Shown here piece after piece: positions 12,961-27,217 of a stretch of 64,000 nt of DNA; position 1 is the stretch's first letter; the number at the start of each line of letters is the position of its first letter. A program made the position numbers and the translations under genes. This DNA comes from Mimachlamys varia. Lineage: Eukaryota > Mollusca > Bivalvia > Pectinida > Pectinidae. The notes below the pieces were generated by a model. It was not told where the DNA came from, searched no databases, and saw only the letters and a list, made by a program, of their open reading frames with translations. Location of the stretch: the NCBI GenBank assembly GCA_947623455.1, contig OX392542.1, forward strand, positions 10,547,625 through 10,611,624, given 5' to 3'.

Positions 12961-15320
12961 TCCAATCAACACCAAACCACTCCAATCTTCACCAAACCAC
13001 TCCAATCAACACCAAACTACTCCAATCTACACCAAACCACTCCAATCAACACCAAACCACTCCAATCAACACCAAACCACTCCAATCTTCACCAAACCAC
13101 TCCGATCAATACCAAACCACTCCGATCTCCACCAAACCACTCCAATCAACACCAAACCACTCCGATCAACACCAAACCATTCCGATCTACACCAAACCAC
13201 TCCAATCTACACCAAACCACTCCAATCTACACAAAACCACTCCGATCTCCACCAAACCACTCCGATCTCCACCAAACCGTTCCAATCAACTCCAAACCAG
13301 TCCGATCTATACAAAACCTCTCCAATCAACACCAAACCACTCCAATCTACACCAAACCACTCCAATCTACACCAAACAACTCCAATCGACACCAAACCAC
13401 TCCAATCAACACCAAACCACTCCGATCTCCACCAAACCGTTCCAATCAACACCAAACCAGTCCGATCTACACCAAACCACTCCAATCAACACCAAACCAC
13501 TCCAATCTTCACCAAACCACTCCGATCAACACCAAACCACTCCAATCTACACCAAACCACTCCAATCAACACCAAACCACTCCAATCAACACCAAACCAC
13601 TCCAATCAACACCAAACCACTCCGATCTTCACCAAACCACTCCAATCAACACCAAACCACTCCGATCTCCACCAAACCACTCCAATCTACACCAAACCAT
13701 TCCGATCTACACCAAACCATTCCAATCAACACCAAACCACTCCGATCTACACCAAACTAATCAAATAAACACCAAACCACTCCGATATACACCAAACCAC
13801 TCTGATCTACACCAACCTAATCAAATAAACACCAAACCACTCCGATCTAAACCAAACCAATCCGATCCATACAAAACCTCTCCAATCAACACCAAACCAC
13901 TCCGATCTACACCAAACCACTCCGATCTACACTAAACCACTCCGATGTACACCAAACCACTCCGATCTATACAAAACCTCTCCAATCAACACCAAACCAC
14001 TCCGATCTACACAAAACCACTCCGATCTACACCAAACCATTCCGATCTACACCAAACCATTCCAATCAACTCCAAACCACTCCGATCTACACAAAACCAC
14101 TCCGATCTACACCAAACCACTCCAATCTACACCAAACCACTCCAATCAACACCAAACCACTCCAATCTTCACCAAACCACTCCAATCAACACCAAACTAC
14201 TCCAATCTACACCAAACCACTCCAATCAACACCAAACCACTCCAATCAACACCAAACCACTCCAATCTTCACCAAACCACTCCGATCAATACCAAACCAC
14301 TCCGATCTCCACCAAACCACTCCAATCAACACCAAACCACTCCGATCAACACCAAACCATTCCGATCTACACCAAACCACTCCAATCTACACCAAACCAC
14401 TCCAATCTACACAAAACCACTCCGATCTCCACCAAACCACTCCGATCTCCACCAAACCGTTCCAATCAACTCCAAACCAGTCCGATCTATACAAAACCTC
14501 TCCAATCAACACCAAACCACTCCAATCTACACCAAACCACTCCAATCTACACCAAACAACTCCAATCGACACCAAACCACTCCAATCAACACCAAACCAC
14601 TCCGATCTCCACCAAACCGTTCCAATCAACACCAAACCAGTCCGATCTACACCAAACCACTCCAATCAACACCAAACCACTCCAATCTTCACCAAACCAC
14701 TCCGATCAACACCAAACCACTCCAATCTACACCAAACCACTCCAATCAACACCAAACCACTCCAATCAACACCAAACCACTCCAATCAACACCAAACCAC
14801 TCCGATCTTCACCAAACCACTCCAATCAACACCAAACCACTCCGATCTCCACCAAACCACTCCAATCTACACCAAACCATTCCGATCTACACCAAACCAT
14901 TCCAATCAACACCAAACCACTCCGATCTACACCAAACAAATCAAATAAACACCAAACCACTCCGATATACACCAAACCACTCTGATCTACACCAACCTAA
15001 TCAAATAAACACCAAACCACTCCGATCTAAACCAAACCAATCCGATCCATACAAAACCTCTCCAATCAACACCAAACCACTCCGATCTACACCAAACCAC
15101 TCCGATCTACACTAAACCACTCCGATGTACACCAAACCACTCCGATCTATACAAAACCTCTCCAATCAACACTAAACCACTCCGATCTACACAAAACCAC
15201 TCCGATCTACACCAAACCATTCCGATCTACACCAAACCATTCCAATCAACTCCAAACCACTCCGATCTACACAAAACCACTCCGATCTACACCAAACCAC
15301 TCCAATCTACACCAAACCAC
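12961..15320. repeat. 1180-bp tandem higher-order repeat (59 monomers x 2)
   Basis: Rare variant monomers such as TCCGATGTAC (13941 and 15121), ATCAAATAAAC (13760 and 14940) and CCGTTCCAATCAACTCCAAA (13278 and 14458) recur at exactly 1180 bp. The copies differ by only a few substitutions. The match breaks at 14141/15321. Confidence 0.9.
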
Positions 15321-16620
15321 TCCGATTTACACAAAACCACTCCGATCTACACCAAACCTCTCCAATCAACACCAAACCACTCCAATCAACTTCAAACCAC
15401 TCCGATCTACACAAAACCACTCCGATCTACACAAAACCACTCCAATCAACACCAAACCACTCCAATCAACACCAAACCACTCCGATCTACTCCAAACCAC
15501 TCCGATCTACACCAAACCACTCCGATTTACACAAAACCACTCCAATCAACACCAAGCCACTCCAATCAACTTCAAACCACTCCGATCTACACCAAACCAC
15601 TCCGATCTACACCAAACCACTCCAATCAACACCAAACCACTCCGATCTACACCAAACAACTCCGATCTCCACCAAACCACTCCGATCTACACCAAACCAC
15701 TCCAATCTACACCAAATCACTCCGATCTACACTAAACCACTCCGATCTACACTAAATCACTCCGATCTACACCAAACCACTCCGATCTACACTAAACCAC
15801 TCCCATCTACACCAAACCACTCCCATCTACACCAAATCACTCCGATCTATACAAAACCAATTCAATCTACACCAAACCACTCCGATCTACACCAAACCAC
15901 TCCGATCTACACCAAACCACTCCGATCTATACAAAACCAATTCAATCAACACCAAACCGTTCCAATCAACTCCAAACCACTCCGATCTACACCAAACCAC
16001 TCCGATCTACACCAAACCACTCCGATCTACACCAAACCACTCCGATCTACACCAAACCACTCCGATCTACACCAAACCACTCCTATCTCCACCAAATCAC
16101 TCCAATCAACACCAAACCATTCCGATCTACACCAAACCACTCTTATCTACACCAAACCACTCCTATCTCCACCAAACCACTCCGATCTTCACCAAACCAC
16201 TCCGATCTACACCAAACCACTCCGATCTACACCAAAACACTCTTATCTACACCAAACCACTCCGATCTACACCAAACCACTCTTATCTCCACCAAACCAC
16301 TCCGATCTACACCAAACCACTCTTATTTACACCGAACCACTCTTATCTACACCAAACCACTCCGATCTACACCAAACCACTCCGATTTACACAAAACCAC
16401 TCCAATCAACACCAAACCACTCCAATCAACACCAAACCACTCCGATCTACTCCAAACCACTCCGATCTACACCAAACCACTCCGATCTACACCAAACCAC
16501 TCCGATTTACACAAAACCACTCCAATCAACACCAAACCACTCCAATCAACTTCAAACCACTCCGATCTACACCAAACCACTCCGATCTACACCAAACCAC
16601 TCCAATCAACACCAAACCAC

Positions 16621-19600
16621 TCCGATCTACACCAAACAACTCCGATCTACACCAAACCACTCCGATCTACACCAAACCACTCCAATCTACACCAAATCAC
16701 TCCGATCTACACTAAACCACTCCGATCTACACTAAACCACTCCGATCTACACCAAACCACTCCGATCTACACTAAACCACTCCCATCTACACCAAACCAC
16801 TCCCATCTACACCAAATCACTCCGATCTATACAAAACCAATTCAATCTACACCAAACCACTCCGATCTACACCAAACCACTCCGATTTACACAAAACCAC
16901 TCCGATCTACACCAAACCATTCCGATCTACACCAAACCATTCCAATCAACTCCAAACCACTCCGATCTACACAAAACCACTCCGATCTACACCAAACCAC
17001 TCCAATCTACACCAAACCACTCCAATCAACACCAAACCACTCCAATCTTCACCAAACCACTCCAATCAACACCAAACTACTCCAATCTACACCAAACCAC
17101 TCCAATCAACACCAAACCACTCCAATCAACACCAAACCACTCCAATCTTCACCAAACCACTCCGATCAATACCAAACCACTCCGATCTCCACCAAACCAC
17201 TCCAATCAACACCAAACCACTCCGATCAACACCAAACCATTCCGATCTACACCAAACCACTCCAATCTACACCAAACCACTCCAATCTACACAAAACCAC
17301 TCCGATCTCCACCAAACCACTCCGATCTCCACCAAACCGTTCCAATCAACTCCAAACCAGTCCGATCTATACAAAACCTCTCCAATCAACACCAAACCAC
17401 TCCAATCTACACCAAACCACTCCAATCTACACCAAACAACTCCAATCGACACCAAACCACTCCAATCAACACCAAACCACTCCGATCTCCACCAAACCGT
17501 TCCAATCAACACCAAACCAATTCAATCAACACCAAACCACTCCAATCAACTCCAAACCACTCCGATCTCCACCAAACCACTCCGATCTACACCAAACCAC
17601 TCCGATCTACACCAAACCACTCCTATCTCCACCAAATCACTCCAATCAACACCAAACCATTCCGATCTACACCAAACCACTCTTATCTACACCAAACCAC
17701 TCCTATCTCCACCAAACCACTCCTATCTCCACCAAACCACTCCGATCTTCACCAAACCACTCCGATCTACACCAAACCACTCCGATCTACACCAAAACAC
17801 TCTTATCTACACCAAACCACTCCGATCTACACCAAACCACTCTTATCTCCACCAAACCACTCCGATCTACACCAAACCACTCTTATTTACACCAAACCAC
17901 TCTTATCTACACCAAACCACTCCGATCTACACCAAACCACTCCGATTTACACAAAACCACTCCAATCAACACCAAACCACTCCAATCAACACCAAACCAC
18001 TCCGATCTACTCCAAACCACTCCGATCTACACCAAACCACTCCGATCTACACCAAACCACTCCGATTTACACAAAACCACTCCAATCAACACCAAACCAC
18101 TCCAATCAACTTCAAACCACTCCGATCTACACTAAACCACTCCGATCTACACCAAACAACTCCGATCTACACCAAACCACTCCGATCTACACCAAACCAC
18201 TCCAATCTACACCAAATCACTCCGATCTACACTAAACCACTCCGATCTACACTAAACCACTCCGATCTACACCAAACCACTCCGATCTACACTAAACCAC
18301 TCCCATCTACACCAAACCACTCCCATCTACACCAAATCACTCCGATCTATACAAAACCAATTCAATCTACACCAAACCACTCCGATCTACACCAAACCAC
18401 TCCGATTTACACAAAACCACTCCGATCTACACCAAACCATTCCGATCTACACCAAACCATTCCAATCAACTCCAAACCACTCCGATCTACACAAAACCAC
18501 TCCGATCTACACCAAACCACTCCAATCTACACCAAACCACTCCAATCAACACCAAACCACTCCAATCTTCACCAAACCACTCCAATCAACACCAAACTAC
18601 TCCAATCTACACCAAACCACTCCAATCAACACCAAACCACTCCAATCAACACCAAACCACTCCAATCTTCACCAAACCACTCCGATCAATACCAAACCAC
18701 TCCGATCTCCACCAAACCACTCCAATCAACACCAAACCACTCCGATCAACACCAAACCATTCCGATCTACACCAAACCACTCCAATCTACACCAAACCAC
18801 TCCAATCTACACAAAACCACTCCGATCTCCACCAAACCACTCCGATCTCCACCAAACCGTTCCAATCAACTCCAAACCAGTCCGATCTATACAAAACCTC
18901 TCCAATCAACACCAAACCACTCCAATCTACACCAAACCACTCCAATCTACACCAAACAACTCCAATCGACACCAAACCACTCCAATCAACACCAAACCAC
19001 TCCGATCTCCACCAAACCGTTCCAATCAACACCAAACCAATTCAATCAACACCAAACCACTCCAATCAACTCCAAACCACTCCGATCTCCACCAAACCAC
19101 TCCGATCTACACCAAACCACTCCGATCTACACCAAACCACTCCTATCTCCACCAAATCACTCCAATCAACACCAAACCATTCCGATCTACACCAAACCAC
19201 TCTTATCTACACCAAACCACTCCTATCTCCACCAAACCACTCCTATCTCCACCAAACCACTCCGATCTTCACCAAACCACTCCGATCTACACCAAACCAC
19301 TCCGATCTACACCAAAACACTCTTATCTACACCAAACCACTCCGATCTACACCAAACCACTCTTATCTCCACCAAACCACTCCGATCTACACCAAACCAC
19401 TCTTATTTACACCAAACCACTCTTATCTACACCAAACCACTCCGATCTACACCAAACCACTCCGATTTACACAAAACCACTCCAATCAACACCAAACCAC
19501 TCCAATCAACACCAAACCACTCCGATCTACTCCAAACCACTCCGATCTACACCAAACCACTCCGATCTACACCAAACCACTCCGATTTACACAAAACCAC

Positions 19601-19660
19601 TCCAATCAACACCAAACCACTCCAATCAACTTCAAACCACTCCGATCTACACTAAACCAC
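16621..19660. repeat. 1520-bp tandem higher-order repeat (76 monomers x 2)
   Basis: ACCAAACAACTCCGATCTAC, the CCCATCTAC doublet and the TCTTATCTAC cluster recur at a 1520-bp offset between 16621-18140 and 18141-19660. After 19660 the match continues at 1580 bp because of a three-monomer insertion. Confidence 0.88.
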
Positions 19661-20830
19661 TCCGATCTACACCAAACCACTCCAATCAACACCAAACCAC
19701 TCCGATCTACACCAAACCACTCCGATCTACACCAAACAACTCCGATCTACACCAAACCACTCCGATCTACACCAAACCACTCCAATCTACACCAAATCAC
19801 TCCGATCTACACTAAACCACTCCGATCTACACTAAACCACTCCAATCTACACCAAACCACTCCGATCTACACTAAACCACTCCCATCTACACCAAACCAC
19901 TCCCATCTACACCAAATCTCTCCGATCTATACAAAACCAATTCAATCTACACCAAACCACTCCGATCTACACCAAACCACTCCGATCTACACCAAACCAC
20001 TCCAATCAACACCAAACCATTCCGATCTACACCAAACCACTCTTATCTACACCAAACCACTCCGATCTACACCAAACCACTCCGATCTATACAAAATCAA
20101 TTCAATCAACACCAAACCGTTCCAATCAACTCCAAACCACTCCGATCTACACCAAACCATTCCGATCTACACCAAACCACTCCGATCTACACCAAACCAC
20201 TCCTATCTCCACCAAATCACTCCAATCAACACCAAACCATTCCGATCTACACCAAACCACTCTTATCTACACCAAACCACTCCTATCTCCACCAAACCAC
20301 TCCGATCTTCACCAAACCACTCCGATCTACACCAAACCACTCCGATCTACACCAAAACACTCTTATCTACACCAAACCACTCCGATCTACACCAAACCAC
20401 TCTTATCTCCACCAAACCACTCCGATCTACACCAAACCACTCCGATTTACACCAAACCACTCCAATCTACACCAAACCATTCCGATCTACACCAAACCAT
20501 TCCGATTTACACCAAACCACTCCAATCTACACCAAACCACTCCAATCTACACCAAACCACTCCAATCTACACCAAACCATTCCGATTTACACCAAACCAC
20601 TCCAATCTACACCAAACCACTCCAATCTACACCAAACCACTCCGATCTACACCAAACCACTCCAATCTTCACCAAACCACTCCAATCTACACCAAACCAC
20701 TCCGATCTACACCAAACCACTCCGATTTACACCAAACCACTCCAATCTACACCAAACCATTCCGATCTACACCAAACCACTCCGATCTACACCAAACTAA
20801 TAAAATGAACACCAAACCACCCCAATCAAT

Positions 20831-23800
20831 AACAATCAACTATAGCTCTTATAAAACCTAACAACTCTTAGCAACTCCAGTCAAATACATGTAACTCAAA
20901 TCAAAATGAAACAAGTACACACAAATGTAATCAACAACTTCATGGAACTCCAACCTATTCCATTCAAGACCAAACAACTCCATACAGCTAATGTGCTCAA
21001 TGTATGTCATTTTCTCAATATTTACATTGCCACTGCACAAAGTTTAGATGAAGCTACTGTGCCGAATGTCTGTTGTTTTCCAAGAACATACATCGGGACA
21101 TTGTCACGTCATCATGCTCATAACGTCACAATTGTAGCGTTAGATACTGCACTGTCAACTGGAGGCTGTTCTTTCTGGATTAACATACTTTGATTAATAC
21201 TATATGTATATATTTGCATCAGTAGGTTGTTTATTTACCAAAAAAGTAAATATAAGTATTGTTTGTCATATTTTTTACATTAACCTACATACATATTCAA
21301 CATAGTGCACTAGCGCGCACCATTCAATATGTAGGTGCGCCAATGTATGTTACACACCTATGAAAGGCAAAAATAGGACAACTAATACTTGAAAATGACA
21401 GCTCCAATTCCTCCCTGTCGTTACTCAATGCCTCTGTATTATTGTATAACAACCTTTACTATACAGCGAAGAAAATCACTCAAAATGTTAACCTTATTTC
21501 GGATACGTCTGACTTGACTGTATGCCAATCACTCAGTCTCGCGAGAACGTACGATATCGTGACAGGATGACTGATAAAACTATTGATGAAACGCGATTAA
21601 TAAACGCATTTCGTTCTAAAAGACTCTGATATCTTTGATACAGTATATTACAACATAATTATCGTATAAAGCTACAGAAATCGATTATTTCATTGAGGAT
21701 AAAGGGTCAATAAAGATAAAAAAAAGTCGATTAATTTATCCAAATGATTATAAAATATTCGTCGACCTTTGCCTAACCAATATAGCATTTCACATAACAA
21801 TGGGGATTAACATTAATGTGAGTGTTCTTTTCATCTCCACTGATCGATCTTTTTGACGATGTTTTTTTTCACACGAGAAGCATTCTCCGATGTCCAGGTC
21901 GTATTATACAGTCCTTACTGAGACCAGATTCATCATGTGACTTGAATCAGACTGGTGTTTGTATACTTGCAGAAGGTGATAACACCCTTTGTCAATGTCA
22001 AAATCCGTTATCGTGGCTCTATCGCACCTTTCCTGGCTGATGTTCGGCCTCTGGTGTTCCGGACCTCTTTTACAGAGACCGTGGTACATTGCGCAAACCT
22101 TATCCTTTATTTTGGTCCGTTCGGGCATCCATAGGATACATATGACGTCAGTAGATTTTGTGAGCCCAGTAACATGTAACAGTGTATTTCCGGGTCGTTC
22201 TTTGGATCGACAACCCGTCTACGAAATGTGACGATCACCGGACATTTCTTTGTATGATCACATGACCAATCGCTGAAACCAGGTACACGAACATATTTTA
22301 GAAATCGTATTAGAAATAAGTGATTAAGTTTTTGTCACTGGGAAAACTTCAGCATTTTGGCCGTATTGCAAAATTACGGTAAGGTATGGTTTTTCTATCA
22401 AGACGGGAACATACCGAGAATTAAACTGGGTTGTTTTTTGGAAAATTGCAAAAACTAGTCAACCTTTTTGTCTGTATGATCTGACCAAATGAAACACTAT
22501 GCTGGCTAACTTCAGCATGGTATTTCAGAGAGATAGTGCTATAATGTCGACATCAGATCCTCGAGATAAGCACGCACACACGTGCACGCAAGTATACATT
22601 ACCTACAGGAAGGCGCGCCCATATATGATATTAGCTGTGAATAGGATGCTGAACAAAATAAAAATAGAACGAATTTAATGTTGACGGTGATAAATATGAA
22701 AACGGTCGTGGAATTTATATAATTTCTTACACCCTTGATATTCTTATTATCACATAAAGGGTTATTAGGGCAAATATGTGGCTTAACTTCGGCCAGATTG
22801 TGAAACATCAAACACAGGCATTCCCCCTCCACACCTATACACCACGAAATATGCCGAAGTCGATGTGTTTTTAATATACAAAAACACTTGTTGATGATAA
22901 TATTGACGGTTCGTGCCTCGTTCATTTGGTAAAATCACATCTGCTTTCTGTATATTTCAACCAAATGGATACCGTTAAATTATTTGATTCATATGGAGCA
23001 GTTAACAGCGACGCATGCGCACACAAGGAGAGACCTACCTGTTAGATTCCATTGATTTTTTTTCCAGAAATATTGAAATCGTTTTATTTTCAATACAAAA
23101 TCAACAACGTTTCAGAAACAATTACTTGGTATTTATACAATGTCCGCTTTTTGATTTCGAATGCTGATACCAAAAAGAACAGTGCGCGATGGCACGGAGT
23201 AAAATGAGATAATATATGAGGTTAATCGAATTCTTGCGATTTTCAAGGTTTAGTTTGTTTCAAAACACTCAAAACATCTGCTGTAGTGCTGAATAATGTA
23301 ATCAAAGTACTGAAAGTACTGAAACGCTAAAACTTCTAACAAATGTATGTATTTTGTAACAGCTATTGAAGTGATTTTGTTGTGTGGGTTACTAAGTTTC
23401 GATATCAGAAGGTTTCAGAATAGGGATTAGGTTAGTAAGTATTTAGAGTAAACATAATTTACACGCAAATTGTTTAGATTGACGAGTTGTTTTCAATGTA
23501 CATGTACAATTTAGTGCAGTGCTTTTACAATTTGACTAAAATATCTTTTTTTTTTAATTTTGAAATGAATATTGATCAATTTACAGGGAAGCGAATGTGT
23601 TTCTTTTAATATATGCATTGAAATAAACGGTATTAGTTTGTTAGACACAAAATGAAGCTTTATTTCATAAACCTTCCCTGCAACACTTAAAACAATTTAA
23701 GCAAAAAATCACACCTGAGATCCAGTTGGAAATGCAAGATTAGGATTAATTACGGGAGCAATGGCAGATCAAAGTTGAAACGACATATACTGGGTTTTTT

Positions 23801-24334
23801 TTATAATAAAATGTTTGTTTGTAAGGTAATAACAGTTTGCATTATAAAGTAGACATATCATACCAACCTCCTAAAAGTACGATTAATGAAAACGGATGTA
23901 ATGCAGCAATTTAAACATTTCGTTTCATTTCATTCTATATCATACATATGTACATGTATATCTCATAAAAGATTTAAGATATGATGTCGTTTGTAGAAAA
24001 CCAAATGCGACATTAACTTTAGAACATATATATAAACTTTAAGTCTTATAAACATTTAAGACATCGGGTAAAGAATATCCAGTGCATCAGAGACACTAAC
24101 GTATGCACATACATAGTAAGTCAAACATATATGTATGAACATTAAACGATAGGTCCCAGAAGGATCTTGGTACCGTCCATAGACTATCTTCATTTGTTTT
24201 TTAAAAAAAGTTGGATTTTTTCCTTTCTTTTTTCTTCTTAAGAAAAGGCATTATCAACTGAAAGATGGTATTCTGTGAGCTAAATGTCCAAGATGGCCGT
24301 CGGTCAGAAATCAAATCAAAACCAGGACTGTTGG
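20831..24334. other. Long stretch without a supported gene
   Basis: Open frames here are short (95 codons or fewer), have no recognisable domain and overlap one another on both strands around 21822-22231. I see only AT-rich intergenic sequence. Confidence 0.55.
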
Positions 24335-24480
24335 CTATGAAGCGATTATATAATCAAAGTTTAATACAAATTGCATGACAGTACACACGCACCTGTTAGC
24401 GGTGTGTCTATGAAGCGATTATATAATCAAAGTTTAATACAAATTGCATGACAGCACACACGCACCTGTTAGCGGTGTGT
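24335..24480. repeat. 73-bp perfect-register tandem duplication
   Basis: Copies 24335-24407 and 24408-24480 begin CTATGAAGCGATTATATAAT and end GCACCTGTTAGCGGTGTGT. They differ at one base (GTACAC against GCACAC), so the duplication is recent. Confidence 0.95.
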
Positions 24481-24935
24481 CTGGGACATACCACGATCCG
24501 TACATACGAGTGTATATATAGCACCGATCGCGAGAGCTCGAGGTTATACATATACATGGTGTGTGTAGCTATACACCGAGGTCAGATGGGTCAAACTAAG
24601 AGCAGAGACGTAATATTTAAATGAGCTGTGGGAGTGAAAAATTGATTTCTTTGTTACAAATTGCATATAGATTATTAAAGTCATCATAATTATCAACAAA
24701 ACCATGGGAACATCATTTCCTTTAATGTTCAGGCTTTCAAATAGTTCATATATCATGCGATTGGTAGTTATTCAAGCTTTTCCGGAGCGGGAGGGGAAAA
24801 AATGACATGGGTCAAAAGGTCACAGAATAGTGGCAGCAATAGACGCCAAAACTACTCGTAGTTTTAGCGCTAAAAATGTACGTAATAAAGAGAGAAACAA
24901 GCTATTTACTTGCCGTTTTCCTAACCGTAACTAAT

Positions 24936-26340
24936 AAAAAAGAATCAGAGAATATCAAAGCGACAACAGAACCATAATCTGTACTCAAAATCGATAAAAC
25001 TAGAGGCAAAATATGAACAAAGAAACGACTTACATGGATAATCTCGTAAAAGTACAAGAGAAGAAGACCAGGTGTTCGACGACACCGACGTGTAAATCTT
25101 AGTCACATCAAAGTAAACATTAAGTCCTCAAAATGATAACAGAGTCCTCATGTCAATAACAACAAGAAGGCACACCAATAAGCAAACTCACAAACGTCCA
25201 TTTTCATATCACACAAAGATAAAGAAAATTTTCCGATGATACCAAGATGGCGACCATAAAACTTGCCCATAGTGTTCATCAACCCGCCTCTCTCGAATCA
25301 GTGTGCCTTAAGTTTGTTCGTCAGCAGCTGACATCTATTACGAAAATCTCGATATTAAGAGCAAGCCCTCAAATAACGAATCAACTGCGACTTGTAAAAT
25401 CCGTAGGATGGAGAAGCAGGGCTATTACTATCAAGAAAGGGAAAGTTCACGATTGGCAAATCTTCATTTCTGTTTAGTAGTAAGCTGCCCATGTTGGTCA
25501 TAGTTTATGTATAGATTGAGGTAAGAATCCGATGTAGGAGAGTATGCTGTGTCCTTAATCTCAAGTTCAGGGTATATATGATCGACTAGCTAGGTCAGCA
25601 AGCTTCTTGTTGTTTATAGATGACGTAACACATAGACAACACATCATCGATATACCTGAAAGTGAAATTGAAAGATTTGGCAAGGTTTTTGCTACTCGTT
25701 CTGATTAACCCCTCGACAAATTCAATCTCGTATAAAAACAAAAACAAGTCAGCCAGAAGTGGGACACAGTTAGTTCCCATTGGAATCCCAACAGTCTGCT
25801 GGGAAATCTTTCCTCCGAACTCAACAAAGATATTGTCAACCAGGAAATAAATAATTCGTACTATATCTTCTTCAGTATATTTCATCCTAGCTCACAACCA
25901 TGTATTTGTATCGTCGTCCACCTTTCTTTGAAAAGAAAGGTCTTATACTGAGAGACAGAAGACGTTCTTTCAGTTTGGTAGTGTACAGGGTGGAAAAATC
26001 AAATGTTTTGATAGACGAACATTTTTGAGAAGGGGGTGCTCAATGTGAATCAGAAGATCTGTCGAGTTTTTTCAAAATCCACATCCAATTAATGCCACAC
26101 CTAGAGTATACAGTGTCACAATAGGACTGAAGCCCTGATTTAACGGTACTAAGAATGGTACTAAGAAGTTTTGATAATGGTTGGTAATCAAGCAGGCCAA
26201 GTTCTTTATGCAAACAATGAATGTAGTAGGGTTTGCAAACCAGGATCATGTTATTAGATGCATTGTCTGCAGACACAACCACACACGTATCATGTAGGTC
26301 ATCGAGTACTTGCATAGCGCAGCCTTTGCTTTTTTTTAGA
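24936..26340 (-). pseudogene. Degraded reverse-transcriptase retroelement (RT family copy b, longest copy)
   Basis: Read on the minus strand, 26330-26040 encodes an upstream RT region (VVVSADNASNN ... PLSKLLSTILSTVKSGLQ) with an apparent internal deletion after HKELGL. A frameshifted FSTLYTT region follows near 25990. Then 25885-25595 gives TVGIPMGTNCVPLLADLFLF and the catalytic FRYIDDVLS. The C-terminal part and the family's 3' tail follow down to a T-rich end near 24936. PMGTN and YxDD are hallmark fingers/palm motifs of retroelement RTs. The order resembles Penelope-like or non-LTR elements, and I cannot settle which. Several frameshifts make it non-functional. Confidence 0.88.
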
Positions 26341-26700
26341 CAACCGTCATCAGTTAGTGGGCAAATCGAATCGCCCTGCATGTGTAGTCTGTCTGCCGTC
26401 CGTCTGTCGTTCGTCTGTGGTCCGTACGCTCTTAACCACAACTTGTTACTACTATTTTATGAGAACTGCTGGATGGATCATCCTCAAATTTCAAATGTTG
26501 GTTCCTTGCTCATTGCTTGATTTTCAGACTGACCAGACAAACAATATGGCTGTCAGGCAGCCATCTTTGATAATTTTTGACAGTTGTAGTTTGTTATTGT
26601 TATTTCTTGACAAATGCTGGATTGAACTTTTTCAAATTTCATATGAAGGATCCCCTTTGTCCTTATTTATGCATTCTTGGTAGAGTGAATGTTTTAGATG
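26341..26700. repeat. Imperfect tandem repeat of roughly 130-150 bp
   Basis: TTGTTACTACTATTTTATGA with following CTGGATGGATCATCCTCAAA at about 26444 resembles TTGTTATTGTTATTTCTTGA with CTGGATTGAACTTTTTCAAA at about 26590. This is a diverged two-copy repeat between oppositely oriented retroelement copies b and c. No coding function is proposed. Confidence 0.5.
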
Positions 26701-26705
26701 AATGT

Positions 26706-27176
26706 TCATTATTCTAGGGCTTGCACTGAATATCGAGCTTTTCATGATAAATGTCAACTGCTGACGAACAAACTTACGGCACAGGGATTCGAGAGATGCA
26801 GGTTGATCAAGACTATGGGCAAGTTTTATGGTCGCCATCTTGATCTCGTCGAGAAATATTCTGTATCTTTGTGTGATATGAAGATGGACGTTTTTGAGTT
26901 TGCGTATTAGTGTGCTCTGTTGTGATTGACAATGATGACTCGGTTCTCATTTTGAGGATTGATGCTTACTTGGATGTAACCAAGTTTTACATGGCGGGTG
27001 TCGTCGATGGAGCAGAAGACGCTTATTCTTCCGGAACATCTGGGCTTATTCTGTCGTACTTTTACGAGAGTCTCCATGTAAATCTTTTCTTTGTTCCTAT
27101 TTTGCCTCTAGTTTAATCGTTTTTGAGTTCTGATTATGGTTTTGTTGACGCTTTGGTATTCTCTGATTTTTTTTAA
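26706..27176 (+). pseudogene. 5'-truncated retroelement (RT family copy c)
   Basis: Starts inside the RT C-terminal region (RACTEYRAFHDKCQLLTNKL ... DMKMDVFEFAY stop at 26907-26909). It continues through the conserved 3' tail, ending GCTTTGGTATTCTCTGATTT plus a T run. It is inverted relative to copy b, which ends about 360 bp to its left. A 17-base C run follows at 27201. Confidence 0.88.
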
Positions 27177-27200
27177 CACATAGACAACATTGACATTCCG

Positions 27201-27217
27201 CCCCCCCCCCCCCCCCC
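27201..27217 (+). repeat. Poly(C) run, 17 bases
   Basis: Uninterrupted C17 just beyond the retroelement 3' end. Such runs are error-prone in sequencing, so the length is approximate. Confidence 0.95.

Larger units (their letters stand above)
12591..20830. repeat. 20-bp minisatellite array, about 410 copies
   Basis: The unit ACCAAACCACTCCGATCTAC, with main variants CCAATCAAC, CCAATCTAC, CCGATCTCC and TCTTATCTAC, is repeated in near-perfect 20-bp register for 8.2 kb. The given strand has nine C and one G per unit, so the strands are strongly skewed. Higher-order duplications are present: 12961-14140 with 14141-15320 (1180 bp), and 16621-18140 with 18141-19660 (1520 bp). A block of roughly 600 bp around 14041-14640 is shared with 16921-17500 at 2880 bp. 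Long open frames here (for example 13945-14985) arise only because the unit has no stop in the frames it cycles through. Confidence 0.98.

Noticed and set aside
13945..14985. 346-codon open frame on the + strand and 82-92-codon minus-strand frames in the 20-bp array
   Set aside because: The frames arise because the 20-bp unit lacks stops in the phases it cycles through. Frames at 13207, 14387, 17267 and 18787 are duplicate copies of the same DNA, and there is no composition or domain signal beyond the repeat.
21822..22231. Overlapping 72-80-codon frames on both strands
   Set aside because: They shadow each other in different frames, show no domain and have no splice context.
26040..26441. 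Stand-alone gene on the minus strand (133 codons)
   Set aside because: Its VVVSADNASNN and PLSKLLSTILSTVKSGLQ segments belong to the RT of retroelement copy b, with an internal deletion.
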